This document shows positions 13,469-19,722 of a stretch of 19,964 nt of DNA, piece after piece. The notes under the pieces are model-generated. The model saw nothing but the letters and a program-made list of their open reading frames with translations. It had not been told where the DNA came from and did no database searches. The DNA is from an uncultured bacterium. GTDB taxonomy: Bacteria; Bacillota; Clostridia; Peptostreptococcales; Anaerovoracaceae. The position numbers and the translations under genes are program-made. Each line of letters starts with the position of its first letter. Positions within the stretch are counted from its first letter, which is position 1. The stretch spans positions 1 to 19,964 of the forward strand of contig CAJMLL010000047.1 in NCBI GenBank assembly GCA_905214225.1. The letters are read 5' to 3'.

Positions 13469-14608
13469 CTACTTTCTGTCATCGCCGCGGGTTTCCGGAT
13501 GGCGGTGATAATATTCATCATAGGCCTTGATGATCCTCTTGACCATCTCATGACGGACGACGTCCACGTCTTTCAGATAGCAGAAGTCGATGCCCTTTAC
13601 CCCTTTCAGGATATGCTCGGCGTCGATCAGGCCGCTCTTCTTTCCTCTTGGCAGGTCGATCTGTGTGACGTCTCCGGTGATGACCATGCGGGAGCCGAAT
13701 CCCATACGGGTCAGAAACATCTTCATCTGCTCTCTCGTGGTGTTCTGCGCCTCATCCAGAATGATGAAGGCATCATCCAGGGTTCTTCCTCTCATGTAGG
13801 CGAGCGGAACGACCTCGATGATTTCCTTTTCCTGAAGAGAAATGGCCTTCTCCCGGCCCAGAACGTCGTACAGGGCGTCATACAGCGGGCGCAGGTAGGG
13901 ATCTACCTTTTCCTGCAGGTCTCCCGGAAGGAATCCCAGGTTTTCTCCGGCCTCTACCGCAGGACGGGTCAGAATGATTCTCTGGACCTTCTTGGCTTTC
14001 AGCGCAGTGCAGGCCATCGCGACGGCGATATAGGTCTTTCCGGTTCCTGCCGGACCGATCGCAAAGGTTACATCGCGCTTCTTCATGCTGTCCACGTAGC
14101 GTTTCTGGCCGATCGTCTTCGGCCTGATCGGTTTTCCCTGTGTCGTAAAGCAGATGATGTCGGACGCGACATTATTCTCTGAATAGGATACGCCCTGTGT
14201 CTTCAGCTGGATGACGTAATTTACCTTCTGAGAATCGAGAACTTCTCCTCTCTGAATCATATCCATCAGTTCATGGAGAATGCCGGCCGCAAGAGCGGTG
14301 CTTTCCTCACTGTCGCCCTTGACGAGCAGATTGTCGCCGCGCTGAAGAATCTGCGCGGATGCGGCATCCTGAATCAGATGAATGTTATAGTCCATGTTTC
14401 CGAAAAGCTCTTCTCTGTCCAGTCCGTCCGGAACGGGAATGCGGGTAAATCCCTGAGAGCGGGAAATTCTGCCTCCCGTCTTCTGTGATGCAGCTTCTTC
14501 CTTTTTTCCTTCACGCTGTCCCGATTCTGCTGTCTGCCCGGCTGTATCTTCCGGCGCTGCTGAAAACGCGCGGAACATGAAACGATGATCTTCCGTCAAT
14601 CTTGTCAA
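13469..14608 (-). CDS. phoH: PhoH family protein (P-loop ATPase)
   Basis: Cytoplasmic ATP-binding protein of the PhoH/PhoL family, thought to act in RNA metabolism and often encoded beside ybeY. Walker A is GPAGTGKT (185-192) and Walker B is IILDEAQN (282-289), followed by the helicase-like sensor MVITGDVTQIDLP. Residues about 1-45 are a low-complexity, polar extension not usual for the family. Conserved sequence begins near IPVPDG. The start is uncertain. TTG at 14608 has GAGGAG about 11 bp before it and overlaps the stop of a nine-codon frame (14605-14634) in a TTGA arrangement. The ATG at 14578 would shorten it by ten residues. It is the first gene of the operon through glyS. About 160 bp of leader separates it from the candidate promoter. 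The C-terminus runs to 14 bp before ybeY-cdd. Confidence 0.9.
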   Translation of the reverse strand: MTRLTEDHRFMFRAFSAAPEDTAGQTAESGQREGKKEEAASQKTGGRISRSQGFTRIPVPDGLDREELFGNMDYNIHLIQDAASAQILQRGDNLLVKGDSEESTALAAGILHELMDMIQRGEVLDSQKVNYVIQLKTQGVSYSENNVASDIICFTTQGKPIRPKTIGQKRYVDSMKKRDVTFAIGPAGTGKTYIAVAMACTALKAKKVQRIILTRPAVEAGENLGFLPGDLQEKVDPYLRPLYDALYDVLGREKAISLQEKEIIEVVPLAYMRGRTLDDAFIILDEAQNTTREQMKMFLTRMGFGSRMVITGDVTQIDLPRGKKSGLIDAEHILKGVKGIDFCYLKDVDVVRHEMVKRIIKAYDEYYHRHPETRGDDRK

Positions 14609-14771
14609 AATCCTGTATTCTCCTCTTCTTTCATAGTCTCTGCCGCAGGCATCTGCCTGATCTGCGCGTCCTGCGGGATCTGCCCGGAAAATGCCGGATT
14701 TCTGCTGCCTTCCGCAGCTCCTTCCGAAGCAGCATCTTCTTACGGACAGAAAACGATCTTCATTTTATTTT

Positions 14772-14800
14772 ATACTATAGATACCCTTCTGTGTCATCAA
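14772..14800 (-). promoter_or_regulatory. Candidate promoter of the phoH operon
   Basis: On the minus strand: TTGATG (14800-14795), a 17-bp spacer, TAGTAT (14777-14772). An overlapping TATAGT gives a 15-bp alternative. It lies just after the yqeY terminator, where a new transcript should begin. Confidence 0.5.
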
Positions 14801-14813
14801 TATCTATATTTCT

Positions 14814-14850
14814 ATAAAAAAAGACCAGGCAGCGGTTCCCCGCTGCCCGG
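14814..14850 (-). terminator. Intrinsic terminator after yqeY
   Basis: On the minus strand GGCAGCGG-GGAA-CCGCTGCC forms a perfect 8-bp stem with a 4-base loop, then TGGTCTTTTTTT. It lies 11 bp past the yqeY stop. Confidence 0.88.
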
Positions 14851-14860
14851 ACATTCAATT

Positions 14861-15313
14861 TTACTCTTCAGAAAGAAAATCAGAAACAACTTCACGAACA
14901 TCATTGCCGTCTGCGCGGCCTTTCAGTTCCTTCATAGTGCAGCCCATCAGTCTGCCCATGCTCTTCTTCGATCTTTCAATGTTCTGCGCGGACGCGATCT
15001 TCTCGACCTCCGCACGGATCTCGTCTTTAGAAAGCATCTTCGGAAGATACCGCTCAAGAACCTCGATTTCCTGGTTATATGCATCTTTCAGGTCTGTTCT
15101 TCCTGCTTTTTCAAAATCAGCGAGGGCATCTTTACGCATCTTCACCTGCTTCTGCAGGATCTGCACGATACCTTGATCATCCAGTTCTTCACGATTATCG
15201 ATCTCATACTGCTTGATCGCAGCTCTGGCCATACTGATCGTATTCCTGGCGACGTTGTCATGTGCCTTCATGGCCTGCTTGAAGTCGTTCATCAACTGTT
15301 CTTTTAAGCCCAT
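14861..15313 (-). CDS. yqeY: GatB/YqeY domain-containing protein
   Basis: 150-residue helical protein homologous to the C-terminal tRNA-binding tail domain of GatB, the amidotransferase subunit. In Bacillota it is a free-standing protein encoded next to rpsU, and its precise role is not known. Visible hallmarks are the N-terminal LKEQLMNDFKQAMKAHDNVARNTI, the central QKQVKMRKDALADFEKAGRTDL, the YLPKMLS motif, and the C-terminal MGRLMGCTMKELKGRADGNDV. The last is the usual KGRADGxxV end of the family. The ATG at 15313 follows GAGGTGAGA. It starts 38 bp after the rpsU stop and ends at a strong terminator, so it forms a two-gene unit with rpsU. Confidence 0.92.
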   Translation of the reverse strand: MGLKEQLMNDFKQAMKAHDNVARNTISMARAAIKQYEIDNREELDDQGIVQILQKQVKMRKDALADFEKAGRTDLKDAYNQEIEVLERYLPKMLSKDEIRAEVEKIASAQNIERSKKSMGRLMGCTMKELKGRADGNDVREVVSDFLSEE

Positions 15314-15351
15314 TCTCTCACCTCGATTCAGCTGATCAGGTGCTTAAAAGA

Positions 15352-15531
15352 CTAATACTTTCTAGCCTTTTTTCTAGCAGCTTCAGACTTCTTCTTTCTC
15401 TTTACGCTCGGCTTCTCGTAGTGCTCTCTCTTTCTGACCTCAGCCATGACGCCGTCTCTTGCGCATGATCTCTTGAATCTCTTCAGAGCGCTCTCCAAGC
15501 TTTCATTTTCTCTTACGAATACCTGTGCCAT
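15352..15531 (-). CDS. rpsU: 30S ribosomal protein S21
   Basis: Small basic ribosomal protein of the 30S subunit, near the anti-Shine-Dalgarno end of 16S rRNA. At 59 residues ([21 protein letters not shown] at the N-terminus, [13 protein letters not shown] at the end) it is the family's normal size. I start at the ATG at 15531, which follows GGAGGTG, and not at the longer upstream frame, because S21 begins at this point. It is the first gene of rpsU-yqeY, with a good promoter 67 bp upstream. The stop codon is TAG, which shows that UAG acts as a normal stop in this genome. Confidence 0.95.
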   Translation of the reverse strand: MAQVFVRENESLESALKRFKRSCARDGVMAEVRKREHYEKPSVKRKKKSEAARKKARKY

Positions 15532-15597
15532 TCCTGATTCACCTCCCGCCCATTTTATTATTAAAGCAGTGAACAGCACTAGCAATAACACTATATT

Positions 15598-15626
15598 AGT
15601 ATACTATTTTGCAGAAATCTTTACAA
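15598..15626 (-). promoter_or_regulatory. Sigma-A type promoter of rpsU-yqeY
   Basis: On the minus strand: TTGTAA (15626-15621), a 17-bp spacer, TATACT (15603-15598). It begins only 17 bp from the palindromic element on its upstream side. Confidence 0.75.
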
Positions 15627-15643
15627 GAGTTTTTTGAACGCAG

Positions 15644-15899
15644 ATGCTGTCAAGAGCTAGTGGAGCAGGAAGTGACATCCTAAGCTTATTGAACGTAAGT
15701 TCTGTACGCAGCCTGACGTCTGGACTTCTGAGCGCCTCGCTGCCAGACGATCGACGGCCTGACTCCGGAGGGCCGGCGGAGTCGGAAGCGTGAGCATGCG
15801 CGAAGGGAGCCGGGAGGCGTTCCAGGCACAAGCTGCGTACAGGCTTACGAAAAAAACTGGAGATCTGTCAACAAAACTCCCACTGGCTCTTGACAGCAT
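15644..15899. repeat. 256-bp long imperfect palindrome with 20-bp terminal inverted repeats (MITE-like)
   Basis: The ends (15644-15663 and 15880-15899) are inverted copies matching at 19 of 20 positions. Symmetry continues inward. CGTAAG and CTGTACGCAGC (15694-15712) face GCTGCGTACAG and CTTACG (15832-15849). GGACTTCTGAGCGCCTC has a diverged partner near 15812-15825. At the centre GACTCCG (15761-15767) faces CGGAGTC (15777-15783). The whole can therefore fold into one long hairpin. The interior is GC rich, unlike the flanking AT-rich DNA. I see no coding frame, no transposase and no clear target-site duplication. It may be a miniature transposable element or a structured RNA; I cannot assign a family. 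Confidence 0.7.
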
Positions 15900-15937
15900 T
15901 CCACTGCAGAAAAAATACAGCCGCCTTTCTGAATCAA

Positions 15938-15946
15938 TGCTATAAT
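15938..15946 (+). promoter_or_regulatory. Extended -10 promoter of the HIT gene
   Basis: TGCTATAAT: a perfect TATAAT (15941-15946) preceded by TGn, about 57 bp before the ATG. The -35 is weak. Confidence 0.65.
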
Positions 15947-16002
15947 AAAAGATAGAATTATCTGCCGTATGAAAAAATTGGCAGAGGAAAGGAGCATCGA
16001 GT

Positions 16003-16344
16003 ATGTCAGACTGTTTATTCTGCGGAATCGCAAATCACGAGATTCCATCAGAAATCGTCTATGAAGACGATAAGATCTGCGTCTATAAGGATATTCAGCC
16101 GCAGGCTCCGGTTCATGTCCTCATGATCCCGAAGAAGCACATCGCTTCTCTGGACGACACCACGGATGAAGACCAGGAGCTCCTCGGCTACATGATGTGC
16201 AAGGTCAAGGACATCGTCAAGCTGATGGGCATCACCGACGGCTACCGTGTCGTCAGCAACAATGGTGATGACGCACAGCAGACGGTAAAGCACCTGCATC
16301 TGCATATCCTGGGAAAGCGCAAATTCACCTGGCCGCCAGGCTAA
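16003..16344 (+). CDS. HIT family protein (histidine triad nucleotide-binding)
   Basis: Small nucleotide hydrolase/transferase of the HIT superfamily, HinT-like, typically cleaving adenosine phosphoramidates or related nucleotides. The triad HLHLHIL has its three histidines at 97, 99 and 101. Two cysteines in CLFCGI (4 and 7) with downstream histidines match the zinc-binding N-terminus of many bacterial HIT proteins. VHVLMIPKKHIASLDD and YRVVSNNGDDAQQTVKH are typical family segments. The 113-residue length is normal. The ATG at 16003 follows AAAGGAG. It is a monocistronic unit with an extended -10 promoter and a bidirectional terminator shared with the convergent mtaB. Confidence 0.93.
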   Translation: MSDCLFCGIANHEIPSEIVYEDDKICVYKDIQPQAPVHVLMIPKKHIASLDDTTDEDQELLGYMMCKVKDIVKLMGITDGYRVVSNNGDDAQQTVKHLHLHILGKRKFTWPPG

Positions 16345-16360
16345 ACCATAAGGGAAGAAG

Positions 16361-16418
16361 GCAAAAGCGCCGCTCTGGTGGTTTCTTTTCAGAAACGGCT
16401 GAAGGCGGCGCTTTTTTC
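16361..16418. terminator. Bidirectional terminator between the HIT gene and mtaB
   Basis: AAAAGCGCCGC (16363-16373) pairs perfectly with GCGGCGCTTTT (16405-16415), with A and T tracts outside. An inner hairpin GTTTCT-TTTC-AGAAAC (16381-16396) sits in its loop. It serves both convergent genes. Confidence 0.85.
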
Positions 16419-16442
16419 TTGCCTTTTTTCTTTTGTCAGACT

Positions 16443-17873
16443 CTATTCTGCAACGGCTTCTGCCAGCATGCCGTCCTGAAACGGCTGCAGCAGCCGGACC
16501 TTCACGAACTGGTTGAACATAGACGGGTCTCCGCGGAAATATGTGCGGATGTAGTTGTCTGTATATCCGGTCACCCACTGGCTTCCCGCCTGCCCGTCTG
16601 CACCCTTCCGGAGCACCTCCGAACCGGCAGCCTCCGTCTCGTTTTCCATGCCCTGGGATTCTCCGGTGATCGGGTCCTGGGCAAATTCTTCCACCAGAAC
16701 AATGCGCTCATCACCCTCACAGGCACGGAAAAAGCGGTCTGCCGCCTCCCCGGCCTCTGCAATCAGGCGCCGGCTCCGGTCTGCCTTCACGGTCCCGTCG
16801 ATCTGGTCTTTCCTCTCTGCGGCCGGTGTTCCCGTTCTCTGCGAATACTTGAAGACGTGGGTCTTGCAGAAGGACAGACTCCTGGTGATGTCCATGCTGT
16901 CCTGGAAATCTTCTTCCGTCTCGCCCGGGAATCCGACGATAATATCTGTGGAAAGCCCGTAATGCGGGTCGAATTTCCGGAGTTCTTCTGCAATCGCCAG
17001 GAATTCTTCTCTGCTGTAGCCCCTGTTCATGGCGTCGAGCACCTGGTCAGATCCGCTCTGCAGGGCCAGATGAAGGTGGTGGCAGAGTTTTTCATACGGG
17101 AAGAGCTTCTTTACGTATTCTGCGTCGATAACCGTCGGCTCCAGGGAGCTCAGGCGGATGCGGAAGTTTCCCGGAATGCTGTTCAGCTCCCCGATCAGCT
17201 CGGCCGCACCGTCGTAGCCCAGATCCCGCCCGTAGTAAGCGGTGTTGATTCCCGTCAGCACGATCTCCTTATAGCCTTTTGCGACGAGGCGCTCTACCTC
17301 CTCGCGGATTTCTTCCTTGCGGCGGCTCCGGATGGTTCCCCTCGCGTAAGGGATAATGCAGTAGGTGCAGAAATGGGTGCAGCCTTCCTGAATTTTAATG
17401 AAGGCGCGGGTTCTGCCCTCCATGCCGGAGATTTCACCCATTTCCTCATAGGTGTTCAGTTCGCTGTAGTCCTTTACTGCGGACAGGACATCACCGGTTT
17501 TCCCTTCTTCAGCCCCCTGCGCCTTATTTTTTCCGGCAAAATATTCCTGTACAAGGGGAAGAACGGCATGTTTTTCGTCCGTACCTGCGACGATCTGCAC
17601 GCCCTCGATCTCCGCCACTTCTTCCGGCTTGATCTGCGCATAGCAGCCGGTAACGGCAACAACGGCATCCGGGTTGATTTTCCGGCAGCGGCGGATAAAC
17701 TGGCGGGACTTGCGGTCGGCCAGATTGGTGACCGTGCAGGTGTTTACAACGTAAACATCCGCCTTTTCCTCTTCATCCACGATGGTGAATCCGGCCTTCG
17801 CAAACTGCTCTTTCATCGATTCTGTTTCATACTGATTGACTTTACATCCAAGTGTGTGAAAGGCTGCTTTCAT
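16443..17873 (-). CDS. mtaB: tRNA (t6A37) C2-methylthiotransferase MtaB
   Basis: Radical SAM enzyme that adds a methylthio group to N6-threonylcarbamoyladenosine at tRNA position 37 (ms2t6A), stabilising decoding of ANN codons. The N-terminal UPF0004 domain starts MKAAFHTLGCKVNQYETE, specific to the MtaB branch. Its cluster ligands are Cys10, Cys46 and Cys77. The radical SAM motif is C165-x3-C169-x2-C172 (GCTHFCTYCIIPYARG). The C-terminal TRAM region (from about 400) carries about 25 extra polar residues (GMENETEAAGSEVLRKGADG) before WVTGYTDNYIRTYF. A second variable stretch lies at about 112-145. The 476-residue length is above the usual 430-450 for this reason. The ATG at 17873 follows GGAGAAGGA. 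It follows prmA, with 84 bp between. Confidence 0.94.
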   Translation of the reverse strand: MKAAFHTLGCKVNQYETESMKEQFAKAGFTIVDEEEKADVYVVNTCTVTNLADRKSRQFIRRCRKINPDAVVAVTGCYAQIKPEEVAEIEGVQIVAGTDEKHAVLPLVQEYFAGKNKAQGAEEGKTGDVLSAVKDYSELNTYEEMGEISGMEGRTRAFIKIQEGCTHFCTYCIIPYARGTIRSRRKEEIREEVERLVAKGYKEIVLTGINTAYYGRDLGYDGAAELIGELNSIPGNFRIRLSSLEPTVIDAEYVKKLFPYEKLCHHLHLALQSGSDQVLDAMNRGYSREEFLAIAEELRKFDPHYGLSTDIIVGFPGETEEDFQDSMDITRSLSFCKTHVFKYSQRTGTPAAERKDQIDGTVKADRSRRLIAEAGEAADRFFRACEGDERIVLVEEFAQDPITGESQGMENETEAAGSEVLRKGADGQAGSQWVTGYTDNYIRTYFRGDPSMFNQFVKVRLLQPFQDGMLAEAVAE

Positions 17874-17916
17874 TCCTTCTCCATTCTCATTTCCGATAAT
17901 TTCTCTTCTGATCCGG

Positions 17917-17955
17917 CTAAAAGGCCGCGCCCTCCTGAGAGCTGGCGGCTTTTAG
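17917..17955 (-). terminator. Hairpin between prmA and mtaB (weak terminator)
   Basis: CTAAAAGGCCGC and GCGGCTTTTAG pair over 11 bp with one bulge. The T tract is inside the stem and no further T-run follows, so it may attenuate or process the transcript instead of ending it. Confidence 0.4.
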
Positions 17956-17957
17956 GA

Positions 17958-18923
17958 CTACTTCTGAAATACCATGGCGCTCCATTCGCCTTTTTCCTGC
18001 TTTTCGACGAGAGAAAGTCCGGCTTCTGTTACGGCCTTCTCAACCATGTCTTCTTTCTCCGTCAGAATCCCGGAGGCGATGAAGACGCCGTTTTCATGCA
18101 GGTGTGCCGCGATACCCTCTGCCAGCATGCAGATCAGCTCGGCCATTAGATTTCCGACGATCAGGTCCGCTTCATAGTCCACGCCCTTCGTGAGGTCTCC
18201 GTATTCAGCCCTGGCGGTCTTTTCACAGTGGTTGACAGAAATGTTCTCCTGCGCAACGCGGACTGCGTCAAGATCGACATCGACTCCCAGAACCTCTCCT
18301 GCTCCCAGAAGCGCCGCGGCAATGGACAGAATGCCGGAGCCTGTACCGGCGTCCAGAACCTTTGTGCCCTCCTGCAGATATTTCTCCAGCAGGGCCAGGC
18401 ACATGGATGTGGTCTCATGGGTTCCCGTTCCGAAGGCCATGCCCGGGTCAATGGTGATAATTTTCTCACCTTCCTGCGGCTCATAGTTTTCCCAGCTCGG
18501 GCAGACCACCAGATGCTCGCTGACGTGAAAAGGCTTAAAATACGCCTTCCACTTATCCTTCCAGTCTGCGTCGTCCCGGATCTGTTCTGTGATTTTCATG
18601 GAGCCCAGATCCACATCCGGACCGTACATGCCGGCTTTCACATCGTCTGCGACCCTCTGCAGGACTTCCTTCATCGTGTCTGCCTGCTTTCTTCCTTCCT
18701 CTCCTTCCGGGAAATAGGAGGAGACACGCGGCGCCTCTTCCATCTTGTGAACGACACTCTCTTCAATGTAATCCCATTCATAAGATTCTTTCTTGTCCAT
18801 GATTTCTTCAACATCACGCGGGTCACTGACCTCTGTATCGCTGATTCCCGCGGCATCAAGCGCCGCTGTCAGAAGCTCAATGCCCGTCTCCGATGTCTCA
18901 CAGCTGACCTCAATATATCTCAT
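17958..18923 (-). CDS. prmA: Ribosomal protein L11 methyltransferase
   Basis: SAM-dependent enzyme that trimethylates ribosomal protein L11. The N-terminal substrate-recognition domain (about 1-120) begins MRYIEVSCETSETG. The conserved linker motif DPGMAFGTGTHETT (159-172) and SAM motif I DAGTGSGILSIAA (191-203) are clear, with the catalytic-domain NLMAELI motif further on. The 321-residue length is normal. I choose the second ATG (18923) because GGAGG lies 7 bp before it; the first (18929) is almost on top of the ribosome binding site. It is the first gene of a probable prmA-mtaB operon with a promoter about 140 bp upstream, divergent from carD. Confidence 0.94.
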   Translation of the reverse strand: MRYIEVSCETSETGIELLTAALDAAGISDTEVSDPRDVEEIMDKKESYEWDYIEESVVHKMEEAPRVSSYFPEGEEGRKQADTMKEVLQRVADDVKAGMYGPDVDLGSMKITEQIRDDADWKDKWKAYFKPFHVSEHLVVCPSWENYEPQEGEKIITIDPGMAFGTGTHETTSMCLALLEKYLQEGTKVLDAGTGSGILSIAAALLGAGEVLGVDVDLDAVRVAQENISVNHCEKTARAEYGDLTKGVDYEADLIVGNLMAELICMLAEGIAAHLHENGVFIASGILTEKEDMVEKAVTEAGLSLVEKQEKGEWSAMVFQK

Positions 18924-19066
18924 GTGCATTCCTCCGTATTTTCTGCGCGTCCGGAAAGTTTCTTTCCTCCGCGCGATTTCGTCTATTAAATTCCGAAGTT
19001 AAAAATTTAGTATCATCCTTGCTGTCACTATAAACATGTTATTTTACCACCGTATGTAATGTTTGT

Positions 19067-19095
19067 ATAGTATTTTTTACAACACATACTTCCAA
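19067..19095 (-). promoter_or_regulatory. Candidate promoter of prmA-mtaB
   Basis: On the minus strand: TTGGAA (19095-19090), a 17-bp spacer, TACTAT (19072-19067). The leader to prmA would be about 135 bases. Confidence 0.55.
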
Positions 19096-19109
19096 TTAAT
19101 GTAAATCTA

Positions 19110-19118
19110 TGTTATACT
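19110..19118 (+). promoter_or_regulatory. Candidate extended -10 promoter of the carD gene
   Basis: TGTTATACT: TGn followed by TATACT (19113-19118). The hexamer 17 bp upstream is TTCCAA (19090-19095), the same six base pairs that form the -35 of the divergent prmA promoter. Confidence 0.5.
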
Positions 19119-19200
19119 TTTTATGTATAGGAGATGTATGCCTTGAAATTACAATGTATTGACGTATTTGAAAATTTTATAGAAAGGGGATGTTCGTTGA

Positions 19201-19587
19201 ATGTATAACATAGGCGACCTGATCATGTATGGAGGAACAGGAGTCTGCGAAGTTAAGGATATCACCAGACCGGATTTCGGCGGCACACAAGTAAAGCAGG
19301 ATTACTACATTCTTCAGCCGCTCTATCAGAGCGGAACGATTTACGCGCCGGTAGACAACGAAAAGGTCTTCAGCCGTCCGGTCATTTCCGCACAGGAAGC
19401 TGACGATCTGATTTCCATCATCCCGGAAGTTCATACAGAAATATATAAGAGCAGCAGCACACAGCAGCTGACCAAGCATTATCAGTCCGTCATCGATACC
19501 CATAAGACGGTAGACCTGATCCGTCTGGCAAAATCCATCCGCAAGAAGATGGATGCCGCGCATAAGCAGAACCGCCACCTGGGATAG
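19201..19587 (+). CDS. CarD family transcriptional regulator, ended early by an in-frame amber codon
   Basis: CarD/TRCF-type RNA polymerase-interacting protein. The N-terminal RID-like beta domain (MYNIGDLIMYGGTGVCEV to about residue 60) should bind the RNA polymerase beta subunit. The C-terminal helical part contacts DNA upstream of the -10. The frame stops at TAG (19585-19587) after 128 residues, ending KQNRHLG. The same frame continues for 44 open codons to TAA at 19720-19722 with typical CarD C-terminal sequence. A full 173-residue protein would have the family's usual length. A single C-to-T change of CAG to TAG explains this. The start ATG has an AGGGG about 12 bp upstream, which is long spacing. 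Truncated function, readthrough and sequencing error are all possible. Confidence 0.8.
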   Translation: MYNIGDLIMYGGTGVCEVKDITRPDFGGTQVKQDYYILQPLYQSGTIYAPVDNEKVFSRPVISAQEADDLISIIPEVHTEIYKSSSTQQLTKHYQSVIDTHKTVDLIRLAKSIRKKMDAAHKQNRHLG

Positions 19588-19722
19588 ATCGATAAGAAGT
19601 TCATGAAGCGTGCAGAAGACCTTCTCTATGGAGAACTGGCCGCAGCGCTGGAAATCCCGCGTGACGACGTAGAAGACTATATCCAGGAACGCCTGAATGG
19701 AAAGAACGAGACAGACCGTTAA
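19588..19722 (+). pseudogene. Severed C-terminal segment of the CarD-family gene
   Basis: In frame with the upstream coding region and directly after its TAG. It encodes IDKKFMKRAEDLLYGELAAA and continues LEIPRDDVEDYIQERL, then ends NGKNETDR and TAA. This is the amphipathic helical tail normal for clostridial CarD-like proteins. There is no further stop or frameshift, so the change looks recent. The internal ATG at 19603 has no good ribosome binding site. Confidence 0.75.

Noticed and set aside
16419..18149. 576-residue plus-strand reading frame
   Set aside because: Antisense to mtaB and the end of prmA, both with full motif sets. Cysteine- and histidine-rich nonsense composition.
19585..19587. 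Genome-wide reassignment of UAG
   Set aside because: rpsU and era both end in TAG at the family's normal C-terminus, so UAG works as a stop here. Local readthrough remains possible.
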